Shown here: piece after piece, positions 1 to 7,452 of the stretch
Numbering within the stretch: position 1 is the stretch's first letter
Layout: the number at the start of each line of letters is the position of its first letter
DNA from: Bailinhaonella thermotolerans
Lineage (GTDB): Bacteria > Actinomycetota > Actinomycetes > Streptosporangiales > Streptosporangiaceae
Length of the DNA: 64,000 bases
Assembly (NCBI RefSeq): GCF_003594875.1
Contig: NZ_QZEY01000002.1
Location: 124,001 to 188,000 of the forward strand
Direction of reading: 5' to 3'
Translations under genes and position numbers: made by a program
Notes under the pieces: model-generated
The model's database searches: none
What the model saw: the letters and a program-made list of their open reading frames with translations, nothing else
What the model was told of the DNA's origin: nothing

Positions 1-150
1 GCGGCGGCGCTGCGGCTGACCAAGCTCGTCGTGGACTCCCCCGGCGGGCATCCGGTGGCCGACGACCTGGCGCAGGCGGTGCTGTTCGAGGGGCCGGACA
101 AGCGGGACCGGATGAGCCGGTTCCTGGAGAAGAGGAGGGCCGGGCCGTGA
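1..150 (+). CDS. Enoyl-CoA hydratase/isomerase family protein, C-terminal fragment
   Basis: The window opens inside a gene; its last 49 codons are visible. The tail ends in LFEGPDKRDRMSRFLEKRR, which matches the usual crotonase-family ending in which a pair of acidic residues precedes an AFLEKR motif. The crotonase fold hydrates or isomerises acyl-CoA. The stop overlaps the GTG start of the following hydroxyacyl-CoA dehydrogenase (GTGA), so the two are translationally coupled. With the paa genes downstream, a PaaF/PaaG-type role in phenylacetate degradation is inferred. The catalytic part lies outside the window, so subfamily cannot be decided. Confidence 0.75.
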   Translation, partial: AAALRLTKLVVDSPGGHPVADDLAQAVLFEGPDKRDRMSRFLEKRRAGP

Positions 151-1001
151 CCGGGGTGCCCGATCAGGTCGGCGTGATCGGCGGGGGGCGCATGGGCTCC
201 GGCATCGCGCAGAGCTTCGCCGCCGCCGGGTCGCGCGTGGTGGTCGTGGAGGCGGACGAGGAGCGGGCCGCGGGCGTGCGCGCCCGGGTCGGGGACGGGC
301 TGCGCAAGGCCGCCGAGCGGAACGCGGCGGCCGAGCCGGCCGAGCGCGTCCTGGCGCGGCTCGTCACGACCTCGCGGGTGGAGGACCTGCCGCCGGGGGC
401 CGCGCTGGTCGTGGAGGCGGTCCCCGAGGACGCCGCGCTCAAGGCGCGGGTGCTCGCCGCCGCCGAGCGCGCCGTGGGCGAGGACGCCGTGCTCGCCACC
501 AACACCAGCTCGCTGCCGGTCACCGAGCTGGCGGCGGCGCTGGCCCGGCCCGGCCGGTTCCTCGGCATGCACTTCTTCAACCCGGTGCCGGCCTCGGAGC
601 TGGTGGAGCTGGTCGTCCACCCGGGCACGTCCCGCGAGACCCTGGACGCCGCCCTCGGCTGGACCCACGCCCTGGGCAAGAAGGACGTGGTGGTCAAGGA
701 CTCCCCCGGCTTCGCCAGCAGCCGCCTGGGGCTCGCCCTGGGGCTGGAGGCGATCCGCATGGTGGAGGAGGGTGTGGCGGAGCCCGCCGCGATCGACGAC
801 GCGATGCGCCTGGGCTACCGCCACCCGATGGGCCCGCTGCGCCTGACCGACCTGGTGGGCCTGGACGTCCGGCTGGCCATCGCCGAGCACCTGCACGCCA
901 CGCTGGGCGAGCGCTTCGCCCCGCCGCGCCTGCTGCGCGACATGGTGGCCCGGGGCGACCTGGGCCGCAAGACCGGGCGGGGCTTCTACACCTGGCCCTG
1001 A
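147..1001 (+). CDS. paaH: 3-hydroxyacyl-CoA dehydrogenase (PaaH/Hbd type)
   Basis: A 284-residue protein beginning at GTG inside the preceding stop codon. The N-terminus has the Rossmann NAD-binding motif VGVIGGGRMGSGIA (about residues 8-21). The region NTSSLPVTELA followed by GMHFFNPVP (about 119-148) holds the catalytic His of the family (HFFNP). The C-terminal helical domain ends in GRKTGRGFYTW, a hallmark ending. Length fits the short 3-hydroxybutyryl-CoA dehydrogenase class. The family oxidises 3-hydroxyacyl-CoA to 3-ketoacyl-CoA with NAD. Position between a crotonase and paaA suggests the 3-hydroxyadipyl-CoA step of phenylacetate breakdown, but butyrate metabolism cannot be excluded. 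Confidence 0.85.
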   Translation: MTGVPDQVGVIGGGRMGSGIAQSFAAAGSRVVVVEADEERAAGVRARVGDGLRKAAERNAAAEPAERVLARLVTTSRVEDLPPGAALVVEAVPEDAALKARVLAAAERAVGEDAVLATNTSSLPVTELAAALARPGRFLGMHFFNPVPASELVELVVHPGTSRETLDAALGWTHALGKKDVVVKDSPGFASSRLGLALGLEAIRMVEEGVAEPAAIDDAMRLGYRHPMGPLRLTDLVGLDVRLAIAEHLHATLGERFAPPRLLRDMVARGDLGRKTGRGFYTWP

Positions 1002-1045
1002 CCCCGGCGCCCGCCCGCTCCCTCCCCGGTACGGCGGGGCGCGGC

Positions 1046-1151
1046 GGGCGGGACGCCGTAGGGGGCGCGGGTGAGGCCGCGGAGAGGGACGGGCGGGACG
1101 CCGTACCGGGCCCGCGAGATCACCCGGGGGACGGGCGGGACGCCGTACGGC
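1046..1151. repeat. Three direct copies of a 15-bp unit ending in CCGTA
   Basis: The unit GGGCGGGACGCCGTA occurs at 1046-1060, 1091-1105 and 1133-1147, spaced 45 and 42 bp apart. The last copy runs into the perfect palindrome GCCGTACGGC at 1142-1151. It lies in the 261-bp gap between the dehydrogenase and paaA. It may be a dispersed-repeat or terminator element; no protein is encoded. Confidence 0.6.
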
Positions 1152-1195
1152 ATATCGGGCACTTGCGGGCGGGGCGCGGCATGGGTGAGACTAAT

Positions 1196-1215
1196 TACCG
1201 AATGAACGGTCGGTA
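1196..1215. promoter_or_regulatory. TetR-type operator upstream of paaA (probable PaaR site)
   Basis: Inverted arms TACCGA and TCGGTA flank an 8-bp centre, 48 bp before the paaA start codon. Acyl-CoA-responsive TetR regulators of phenylacetate and fatty-acid genes bind ACCGA/TCGGT-type palindromes, so this is the likely control site of the paa operon. The regulator gene is not in the window. The arms are read directly; the identity of the binding protein is inferred. Confidence 0.55.
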
Positions 1216-1262
1216 GGGAAAGCGGCGGGGAGCGAACGGGGACGGGCGGGAGACGGAGTGCC

Positions 1263-2204
1263 ATGACCGAGCGGGAGTTGCTGGAGCGCTTCGAGGAGAC
1301 GGTCGGCAAGGACCGGCGGATCGAGCCGCGCGACTGGATGCCGGAGGGGTACCGCGCCACGCTGATCCGGCAGATCGCGCAGCACGCGCACTCGGAGATC
1401 ATCGGCATGCAGCCGGAGGGCGAGTGGATCACCCGGGCGCCCTCGCTGCGGCGCAAGGCGATCCTGTTCGCCAAGGTGCAGGACGAGGCGGGCCACGGGC
1501 TGTACCTCTACTCGGCGGCCGAGACCCTGGGGGCCGACCGCGACGACCTGACCGAGCGGCTGATCAGCGGCCGGCAGAAGTACTCCTCGATCTTCAACTA
1601 CCCGACGCTGAGCTTCGCCGACGTGGGCGTGATCGGGTGGCTCGTGGACGGGGCGGCCATCTGCAACCAGGTGCCGCTGTGCCGCACCTCCTACGGGCCG
1701 TACGGCCGGGCGATGGTGCGGATCTGCAAGGAGGAGTCGTTCCACCAGCGGCAGGGGTACGAACTGCTGATGACCATGATGGGCGGCACCCCCGCGCAGC
1801 GCGAGATGGTGCAGGACGCCGTGAACCGGTGGTGGTGGCCGTCGCTGATGATGTTCGGCCCGCCGGACGCCGACTCGCCGAACACCGCGCGCTCGATGGC
1901 CTGGAAGATCAAGCGGCACACCAACGACGAGCTGCGGCAGCGCTTCGTGGACATGACCGTGCCGCAGGCCGAGCGGCTGGGGGTGACCCTCCCGGACCCC
2001 GGGCTGCGGTGGAACGCCGGGCGCGGGCACTACGACTTCGGCGAGCCCGACTGGGCCGAGCTCAAGCGGGTGATCTCGGGGGACGGGCCGTGCAACGCCG
2101 AGCGGATCGCGCGGCGGCGGGCCGCCCACGAGGAGGGGGCCTGGGTGCGCGAGGCCGCCGCGGCGTACGCCGCCAAGCGCGCGGCCGGGGGGAGGGCGGC
2201 GTGA
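1263..2204 (+). CDS. paaA: 1,2-phenylacetyl-CoA epoxidase, catalytic subunit PaaA
   Basis: A 313-residue protein that is the diiron oxygenase subunit of the PaaABCE multicomponent epoxidase, which converts phenylacetyl-CoA to its 1,2-epoxide. Visible ligand-type motifs are [18 protein letters not shown] near the N-terminus, the DEAGHG motif (about residues 76-81) and [10 protein letters not shown] (about 156-165), the two ExxH pairs of the family. ATG at 1263 follows the purine-rich GGGAGACGGAG. The gene opens the operon and its stop overlaps the paaB GTG start. A TetR-type palindrome sits just upstream. Confidence 0.95.
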   Translation: MTERELLERFEETVGKDRRIEPRDWMPEGYRATLIRQIAQHAHSEIIGMQPEGEWITRAPSLRRKAILFAKVQDEAGHGLYLYSAAETLGADRDDLTERLISGRQKYSSIFNYPTLSFADVGVIGWLVDGAAICNQVPLCRTSYGPYGRAMVRICKEESFHQRQGYELLMTMMGGTPAQREMVQDAVNRWWWPSLMMFGPPDADSPNTARSMAWKIKRHTNDELRQRFVDMTVPQAERLGVTLPDPGLRWNAGRGHYDFGEPDWAELKRVISGDGPCNAERIARRRAAHEEGAWVREAAAAYAAKRAAGGRAA

Positions 2205-2485
2205 AGGCCGAGTGGCCGCTGTTCGAGATCTTCGTGCGCGGGCGGCGCGGGCTCAACCACGTGCACGTGGGCTCGCTGCGCGCCCCCGACGAGCGCATGG
2301 CGCTGCTGCACGCCCGCGACCTGTACACCCGGCGCAACGAGGGCGTGAGCATCTGGGCGGTGCGGTCGGACGCGATCGCCGCGTCGTCCCCGGACGAGAA
2401 GGACCCCTTCTTCGCGCCGAGCGGCGACAAGGTGTACCGCCACCCGACGTTCTACGACATCCCCGGCGACGTCCCCCACATCTAG
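2201..2485 (+). CDS. paaB: 1,2-phenylacetyl-CoA epoxidase subunit PaaB
   Basis: A 94-residue protein starting at the GTG that overlaps the paaA stop. The family signature is clear: [21 protein letters not shown] near the start, then [19 protein letters not shown] and a C-terminus [11 protein letters not shown]. PaaB is a small structural subunit that bridges PaaAC complexes and is required for epoxidase activity. Length is normal for the family. Gene order paaA-B-C-D-E is the canonical one. Confidence 0.95.
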   Translation: MKAEWPLFEIFVRGRRGLNHVHVGSLRAPDERMALLHARDLYTRRNEGVSIWAVRSDAIAASSPDEKDPFFAPSGDKVYRHPTFYDIPGDVPHI

Positions 2486-2505
2486 CCGGCGGAGGGGAGA
2501 CCGGG

Positions 2506-3342
2506 ATGGACGACGAGAACGCCTACCAGTCGCTGGCGGCGGCCGGCGGGGACGCGAGGTGGGCCTTCGGCACCGGGTTCGAGGACCCGCTGCACGGGGT
2601 GGACGACGCGTTCCCGGCCGGGCTGGACGAGGCGGCCCGGGCGGACCTGGCGACGCGGTGCGTGACGCTGGGCGACGACGCGCTGGTCTCGGCGCAGCGC
2701 CTGGCCGAGTGGTGCACGCGCGCGCCGGAGCTGGAGGTGGAGACGGCGCTGGCCAACATCGGCCTGGACCTGCTCGGGCAGGCGCGGCTGCTGTACTCCC
2801 GCGCCGGGCGGGCCGACGGGACCGGGCGCGGCGAGGACGACTTCGCCTACCTGCGCGGGCCGGAGGAGTTCCGCAACGTCCGCCTCGCCGAGCTGCCGAA
2901 CGGCGACTTCGCCTTCAGCGTCGCGCGGCTGCTGGTCCTGTCGTCGTGGCGGCTGGGCGAGCTGGCCGGGCTGACCTCCTCCCCCGACCCGGTGCTGGCC
3001 GCCGTCGCCGCCAAGGCCGTGCCGGAGCTGGCGTACCACCGGGAGTACGCCGCCGGCTGGGCCGTACGCCTCGGGGACGGCACCGAGGAGTCGCGCGCCC
3101 GCATGGGGCGGGCCCTGGGCGAGGTCGCGCCCTGGCTGCCCGAGCTGTACGCCGCCGCGCCCGCCGGGCGGGAGCCGGTGGAGGAGGCGCTGGCGCTGGT
3201 CGCGTCCGAGACCGGCCTCGCCGTGCCGGGCGCCGCCCCGGTCCCGGGGTCCGGCCGCGACGGCGACCACACCGGGCATCTGGCCCCGCTCCTCGCCGAG
3301 CTCCAGAGCGTGGCGCGCGCCCACCCGGGAGCGGTCTGGTGA
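2506..3342 (+). CDS. paaC: 1,2-phenylacetyl-CoA epoxidase subunit PaaC
   Basis: A 278-residue protein beginning at ATG 2506, behind GGAGGGGAGACC. It is the non-catalytic ferritin-like partner of PaaA. The helices LGDDALVSAQRLAEWC and LANIGLDLLGQARLLY and the stretch DDFAYLRGPEEFRN are typical. The partner subunit keeps the four-helix fold but lacks the iron ligands of PaaA. The stop overlaps the GTG of paaD (GTGA), indicating coupled translation. Confidence 0.93.
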   Translation: MDDENAYQSLAAAGGDARWAFGTGFEDPLHGVDDAFPAGLDEAARADLATRCVTLGDDALVSAQRLAEWCTRAPELEVETALANIGLDLLGQARLLYSRAGRADGTGRGEDDFAYLRGPEEFRNVRLAELPNGDFAFSVARLLVLSSWRLGELAGLTSSPDPVLAAVAAKAVPELAYHREYAAGWAVRLGDGTEESRARMGRALGEVAPWLPELYAAAPAGREPVEEALALVASETGLAVPGAAPVPGSGRDGDHTGHLAPLLAELQSVARAHPGAVW

Positions 3343-3959
3343 GCGGGGCGGACGGGACGGCGGGCCGCACGGCCGCGGACGGGACGGCCGGGCGAACGCG
3401 CGCCGCGGAGGAGACGGCGGGCCTGGCGGGTGCGGCGGGCGCGGCCGGCGACGCCGCGGAGCGGGCCGCCGAGCGGGCGCGGGAGGTGGTCTCGCGCGTG
3501 GTGGACCCGGAGCTGCCGATGCTCACGCTGGCCGACCTCGGGGTGGTGCGGGGCGTCGAGGCGGACGCGGCCGGGGCGGTGACGGTGAGCCTCACGCCGA
3601 CGTACTCCGGGTGCCCGGCCCTGGCCGAGATGCGGGCGACCGTGGACGCGCGGCTGCGCGAGGCGGGGTTCGCGGACGTGCGGGTGCGGACGGTGCTGGA
3701 CCCGCCCTGGACGACGGACTGGATCACCCCGGCGGGCCGCCGCGCGCTGGCCGAGCACGGGATCGCCCCGCCGGGGCCGCGTCCCCCGGGCCGGGGCCCG
3801 GTGCCGCTGACCCTGGGACCGGTACGGCGGGCCGTGCCCTGTCCCCGGTGCGGGTCGCGGGCCACGGAGGAGGTGGCGCGGTTCTCCGGGACCGCCTGCC
3901 GGGCGCTGCGGCGGTGCGCGGAGTGCCGGGAGCCGTTCGAGCACCTCAAGGAGATCTGA
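3339..3959 (+). CDS. paaD: Phenylacetate pathway Fe-S assembly protein PaaD
   Basis: A 206-residue protein with a MIP18/SufT-like core starting near VVDPELPMLTLADLGVV (about residues 51-67) and the conserved TPTYSGCPA motif (about 87-95). The C-terminal CPRCGS and CAECREPFEH sequences form a zinc-ribbon-like tail found in PaaD. PaaD is thought to mature the epoxidase and reductase iron centres. The first 45 residues are a low-complexity Ala/Gly/Thr extension with a repeated DGTAGRT and are not part of the fold; a later start is possible, but GTG 3339 overlaps paaC and fits the operon pattern. Confidence 0.9.
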   Translation: MSGADGTAGRTAADGTAGRTRAAEETAGLAGAAGAAGDAAERAAERAREVVSRVVDPELPMLTLADLGVVRGVEADAAGAVTVSLTPTYSGCPALAEMRATVDARLREAGFADVRVRTVLDPPWTTDWITPAGRRALAEHGIAPPGPRPPGRGPVPLTLGPVRRAVPCPRCGSRATEEVARFSGTACRALRRCAECREPFEHLKEI

Positions 3960-5086
3960 TGCGCGGCGGAGGGGACGGGGGTCCGATGGAGGCTGACGGG
4001 GCCGCGGTTCCGCGGGCGCGGCGCACCCGGCCCCGCTTCCACCCGCTGCGGGTGGCGGGGGTGGAGCGGCTGTGCGAGGACGCGGTGGCCGTCACCTTCG
4101 ACGTGCCCGCCGAGCTCGCCCCGGCGTACTCCTTCGCGCCCGGCCAGACGCTCACGCTGCGCCGGGAGCTGGACGGGCGGGACGAGCGCCGCTCCTACTC
4201 GATCTGCGCGCCCGCCGGGGCCGCGCCGCGCATCGGCGTGCGCGAGGTGCCGGGCGGGCTGTTCTCGTCGTGGCTGGTCCGGCAGGTGCGCCCGGGCGAC
4301 GAGGTGGAGGTGATGACGCCGGCCGGGTCGTTCACGCCGGAGCTGGGGACGCCGGAGCACCACGTGCTGGTCGCGGCCGGGTCCGGGGTCACGCCGATGA
4401 TCTCCATCGCCGCGTCGGTCCTCGCCGCGCACGAGGCGGCGCGGGTGACGCTGTTCTACGGCAACCGCCGCACGGACACGGTCATGTTCGCCGACGAGCT
4501 GGCGGACCTGAAGGACCGGCACCCGGGGCGGTTCCAGCTCGCGCACGTGCTCTCGCGCGAGCCCCGCGACGCGGCGGTGCTGTCGGGGCGGCTGGACGGG
4601 GAGCGGTTCGCGCTGCTGGCGGGGGCCCTGCTCGACGTGGGCGGCGTGGATCACTGGTGGCTGTGCGGCCCGGAGGGCATGGTGCGCGGCGTCCGGGAGG
4701 TCCTGGACGGGCTGGGCGTCCCGCCGGAGCGGATCCACCGCGAGCTCTTCCACGCCGGCGAGGAGCCCCCCGCGCCGGTGCGCGGGCCCGAGCCGGGCGC
4801 GGAGGGCGCGTCCGCGCGGGCGACCGTCGTGCTGGACGGCCGCGCCACCGTCTGCGCCCTGCCGTACGACCGGAGCGTCCTGGAGGGGGCACAGGCCAGC
4901 CGTCCCGACCTGCCGTTCGCGTGCAAGGGCGGCGTGTGCGGCACCTGCCGGGCCCGCGTGACCTCCGGCGCCGTGGACCTGCGCCGCAACTTCGCCCTGG
5001 AGCAGCCGGAACTCGCCGCCGGCTACGTCCTCACCTGCCAGTCCTATCCCACCACCCCGGAACTCACCCTGGACTACGACGCCTGA
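3959..5086 (+). CDS. paaE: 1,2-phenylacetyl-CoA epoxidase, reductase subunit PaaE
   Basis: A 375-residue electron-transfer subunit. The first two thirds are a ferredoxin-NADP reductase module: FAD motif RRSYSICAP (about residues 79-87) and nucleotide motif AAGSGVTPMISI (about 139-150). The C-terminus is a plant-type 2Fe-2S ferredoxin, CKGGVCGTCRARV plus a downstream CQSYP. It passes NADPH electrons to PaaA. ATG 3959 overlaps the paaD stop (ATGA); a second in-frame ATG at 3985 (MEADG) is an alternative start. It is the last gene of the run, followed after 22 bp by tRNA genes on the other strand. Confidence 0.93.
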   Translation: MRGGGDGGPMEADGAAVPRARRTRPRFHPLRVAGVERLCEDAVAVTFDVPAELAPAYSFAPGQTLTLRRELDGRDERRSYSICAPAGAAPRIGVREVPGGLFSSWLVRQVRPGDEVEVMTPAGSFTPELGTPEHHVLVAAGSGVTPMISIAASVLAAHEAARVTLFYGNRRTDTVMFADELADLKDRHPGRFQLAHVLSREPRDAAVLSGRLDGERFALLAGALLDVGGVDHWWLCGPEGMVRGVREVLDGLGVPPERIHRELFHAGEEPPAPVRGPEPGAEGASARATVVLDGRATVCALPYDRSVLEGAQASRPDLPFACKGGVCGTCRARVTSGAVDLRRNFALEQPELAAGYVLTCQSYPTTPELTLDYDA

Positions 5087-5108
5087 GGGGCCTGCATGCC
5101 GGTCGCCG

Positions 5109-5182
5109 TGCCGCCCCCGGGATTCGAACCCGGATCCTCCGCGTCCTGAACGCGGCGCCTCTGCCTGTTGGGCCAGGGCGGC
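5109..5182 (-). tRNA. tRNA with anticodon CAG (Leu codon CUG), class I shape
   Basis: A 74-nt cloverleaf folds by eye. The 7-bp acceptor stem GCCGCCC/GGGCGGC is perfect, the anticodon stem is CCGCG/CGCGG with loop TTCAGGA, and the T arm is CCGGG/CCCGG with loop TTCGAAT. Discriminator is A; CCA is not encoded. The variable loop is only five nucleotides (AGGAT). Bacterial tRNA-Leu normally has a long class II variable arm, so anticodon and body disagree. The D arm is nearly the same as in the neighbouring tRNA, suggesting a duplicated pair. Confidence 0.8.
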
Positions 5183-5192
5183 TCTGTGGTCG

Positions 5193-5266
5193 TGCGCCCG
5201 GCGGGATTCGAACCCGCAGCCTCCGGCTCCTCAAGCCGGCGCCTCTGCCGGTTGGGCCACGGACGC
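5193..5266 (-). tRNA. tRNA with anticodon GAG (Leu codons CUC/CUU), class I shape
   Basis: A 74-nt cloverleaf: acceptor GCGTCCG/CGGGCGC with one T-G pair, anticodon stem CCGGC/GCCGG with loop TTGAGGA, T arm CGGG-type with loop TTCGAAT, discriminator A and no encoded CCA. The variable loop is five nucleotides (AGGCT). It shares the D-arm string GGCAGAGGCGCCG with the tRNA 10 nt downstream. Like that gene it has a leucine anticodon on a class I body. Both are probably co-transcribed on the minus strand. Confidence 0.8.
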
Positions 5267-5490
5267 GCGGACGTCCGGCGAGGGCGGGCCGGGACGTGCC
5301 GGTATGGGGGTATTGCCGTGGGCCGGGGCGGCGTCGTCCCGTCCCACGGCGCGGTGAGCCCGGACGGCCGCGCGGGGGACGCCACCCCCGTCCGCGCAGC
5401 CACGGACTCGCGATCCGGTCGCCCTCTCCCCCGAGCGGCCTCCCGCGGGAGAGCCCGCGAGGCCTTCGCGAGAGCTCCTGCCGGTCCAAC
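5267..5490. other. Gene-free spacer with a strong hairpin
   Basis: No convincing reading frame. At 5437-5464 arms GGCCT and AGGCC enclose CGCGGG/CCCGCG around the loop AGAG, with two bulged C. It could act on a minus-strand transcript reaching the tRNA pair. The spacer probably also holds the tRNA promoter, but no clear -35/-10 pair was found. Confidence 0.4.
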
Positions 5491-5525
5491 GAAAAGACCG
5501 CCCGGCGGGTTTCACCCGGGGCGGC
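5491..5525 (-). terminator. Rho-independent terminator after the 24-codon ORF
   Basis: On the minus strand GCCGCCC pairs with GGGCGGT around an inner CGGGT-GAA-ACCCG stem, followed by TCTTTTCG. The T tract is unusual in this T-poor DNA, which makes a genuine intrinsic terminator likely. It lies 20 nt beyond the stop codon of the small gene. Confidence 0.7.
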
Positions 5526-5544
5526 CTCCGCGAACGGGCGGCCG

Positions 5545-5619
5545 CTATCCGGCGGGACCGAGCAGCGCCAGGCCGCCCGGGAGCGCCGCCCCCAGAATGC
5601 TCGCCTCGCACGTGCCCAT
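5545..5619 (-). CDS. Small hydrophobic protein, 24 residues
   Basis: ATG at 5619 follows the Shine-Dalgarno GGAGGG with a 5-nt spacer. The product begins MGTCEASILGAALPGG and ends LALLGPAG, with one cysteine at position 4 and a mostly hydrophobic Ala/Leu/Gly body. It ends 20 nt before a T-tailed terminator, so it looks like a free-standing short transcription unit. No known family was recognised. It could be a peptide gene or a leader peptide; too short for statistical support from coding bias. Confidence 0.5.
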   Translation of the reverse strand: MGTCEASILGAALPGGLALLGPAG

Positions 5620-5896
5620 GGTGTCCCTCCGATTCGCCGGTACGCCTCACACGCTAACCGCGCATGATCGGCGGGCGCCACCCATTTATCGGCCGCCCCT
5701 CCCGGGCCCGGGCTCGCCCGCCGACCCGCCTGGACGCGTCCCGGCCCCGCCCGCCGCGCCGCCGGCCGTCCGGCCCGTCCGCGTCGTGGTCGCGCCGCAC
5801 CGCCATCCCCGGCCTGGCCCGCCCGCGCGGCGCTGCGCAGGGGCGGCTATCGTGTCGGTCCCGGGCCCCGGGGGCCCGGCTGAGGAACGGGGTGAC

Positions 5897-6424
5897 GTGG
5901 GCGCGTTCGACGAGACGGTGATCACGACGGAGAGGCTGCTGCTGACGCCGCTCCGCGAGGAGGACGCCGCCGAGATGACGGCGGTGCTGGGCGCTGAGGA
6001 GCTGCACGAGTTCATCGGCGGCCGCCCGGCCACCGAGGAGGAACTGGTGTGGCGATACCGGCGGCTGGCGGCCGGATCGCCGGACCCGGACGTGCTGTGG
6101 CGCAACTGGATCGTGCGGCTGCGCGGGGACTCCCGCCCGGTGGGCACCGTCCAGGCGACCATCCACCGGCGCGGCGAGGGCTGGACCGCCGAGGCCGCCT
6201 GGGTGATCGGGCTCCCGCACCAGGGCCGGGGATACGCAGGAGAGGCCGCCACCGCCCTGGTCCGCTGGCTGTACGGCGAGGGCGCGGCCGAGGTCTCGGC
6301 GAACGTCCACCCGGGGAACACCGCCTCGGAGAGGGTGGCCGCGCGGGCGGGCCTCACCCTCACCGGGGAGGAGGTCGACGGGGAGCGCGTCTGGCGGGGC
6401 CGGCCGATTCCGTCGGTGGGGTGA
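5897..6424 (+). CDS. GNAT family N-acetyltransferase
   Basis: A 175-residue acetyltransferase. The N-terminus TERLLLTPLREEDAAEM is typical of the RimJ/RimL-like branch, and GLPHQGRGYAGEAATALV (about residues 106-123) is the acetyl-CoA pyrophosphate loop (Q/RxxGxG/A). It ends in NTASERVAARAGLTLTGE, the usual late motif. The substrate is unknown. GTG 5897 is preceded by GAGGAACGG; longer in-frame extensions upstream run through the tRNA region and are not credible. It is followed 15 bp later by a DUF2277 gene. Confidence 0.85.
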   Translation: MGAFDETVITTERLLLTPLREEDAAEMTAVLGAEELHEFIGGRPATEEELVWRYRRLAAGSPDPDVLWRNWIVRLRGDSRPVGTVQATIHRRGEGWTAEAAWVIGLPHQGRGYAGEAATALVRWLYGEGAAEVSANVHPGNTASERVAARAGLTLTGEEVDGERVWRGRPIPSVG

Positions 6425-6439
6425 CGTAACGTCGGGGGC

Positions 6440-6661
6440 ATGTGCCGCAGCATCAAGACCCTGCGTGAGCCGTACGCCACCGACGTCACCGACGACGACG
6501 TGCACGCGGCCGCGCTGCAGTACGTCCGCAAGATCTCGGGCTTCCGCGCCCCCGCCGCCCACAACGCCGAGGTGTTCGACCGGGCGGTCCGGGAGGTCGC
6601 CGAGGCCACCCGCCACCTGCTCGACCATCTCCAGGTGGGCGCCCCGCGCCGCACCGGCTGA
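6440..6661 (+). CDS. DUF2277 domain protein
   Basis: A 73-residue protein starting MCRSIKTLREP, the fixed N-terminal signature of the DUF2277 family, with an all-helical continuation (AALQYVRKISGFRAP). The function of the family is unknown. The start ATG follows GGGGG at a suitable distance. It probably shares a transcript with the GNAT gene 15 bp upstream. Only 23 bp of CCGGCCGG repeats separate it from the convergent yigZ-like gene. Confidence 0.9.
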   Translation: MCRSIKTLREPYATDVTDDDVHAAALQYVRKISGFRAPAAHNAEVFDRAVREVAEATRHLLDHLQVGAPRRTG

Positions 6662-6684
6662 CCCGGCCGGCCCGGCCGGCCCGG

Positions 6685-7308
6685 TCACTCCACGGGCACC
6701 TCGACGTGGCCCGCCGCGCCGCGCCGGATCTCCGCGTGCCCCGCGGTGACCTCGGCCGCCCACGTCTCGAACCCGGCCAGGTCCGCCTCGGGCACGCGCA
6801 CGTCGGTCTCGACCGCCCGGCCGTACCTCACCTCGCCCGGGACGTACGGCGAGGCGTGCAGGTCGTTGTGGAACCGGCCGGCCCGCGCGTGCTCCAGCGT
6901 CACGGTGACCGTCACGACGCGCCGCCGCTCGGCCACCCCGACCCGGTCGATCGCCGCCGACACGGCCTGGCCGTACGCCCGGACCAGGCCGCCCGCGCCG
7001 AGCTTGACGCCCCCGAAGTAGCGCGTGACCACGGCCGCCGTCCCGGTCAGCCCGCGCCGGGTGAGCACCTCCAGCATGGGGATCCCCGCCGTCCCCGCGG
7101 GCTCCCCGTCGTCGTTGCTCTTGGTGATCTCCCCGAACTCCCCCACGACGTACGCGGTGCAGTTGTGCGTGGCGTCCCGGTGCGCCCGCCGGTGCGCGGC
7201 GAGGAACTCCACCGCCTCCGCCTCGTCCCCGACCCGGGCGAGCGTGCAGACGAACCGGGACTTCCTGATCTCCAGCTCGGCGGAGCCGCCGCCCCTGATC
7301 ACCCGCAC
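6685..7308 (-). CDS. YigZ/IMPACT family protein
   Basis: A 207-residue two-domain protein. The N-terminal UPF0029 (Impact) domain shows KSRFVCTLARV, the motif HNCTAYVVG, DDGEPAGTAGIPML (about residues 66-79) and VTRYFGGVKLGAGGLVRAYG (about 92-111), all typical. The C-terminal DUF1949 domain follows (VTVTLEHARAGRF). The biochemical role in bacteria is unsettled; the fold resembles EF-G domain IV and a ribosome-linked role has been suggested. Two GTG codons at 7308 and 7302 are possible starts; 7308 is favoured by GGAAGGGG about six nucleotides upstream. Confidence 0.9.
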   Translation of the reverse strand: MRVIRGGGSAELEIRKSRFVCTLARVGDEAEAVEFLAAHRRAHRDATHNCTAYVVGEFGEITKSNDDGEPAGTAGIPMLEVLTRRGLTGTAAVVTRYFGGVKLGAGGLVRAYGQAVSAAIDRVGVAERRRVVTVTVTLEHARAGRFHNDLHASPYVPGEVRYGRAVETDVRVPEADLAGFETWAAEVTAGHAEIRRGAAGHVEVPVE

Positions 7309-7452
7309 CCCGCGCCCCTTCCCCGTTCCACGGCCCCCCAAGGTATCCCGGCCCTCGCCGCCCCGCGCGCCGGGGCTCGGCCGATTCCCGGGTGCGGGGC
7401 GGGGGGCGGTGGTTGAGTGGGCGGGGAAGGGGTCCGTTCTCCGGGAGGTGCC

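Noticed and set aside
5654-6763. Long minus-strand ORFs opposite the GNAT and DUF2277 genes
   Set aside because: Shadow frames of high-GC coding DNA; no motif, and the forward genes have clear families.
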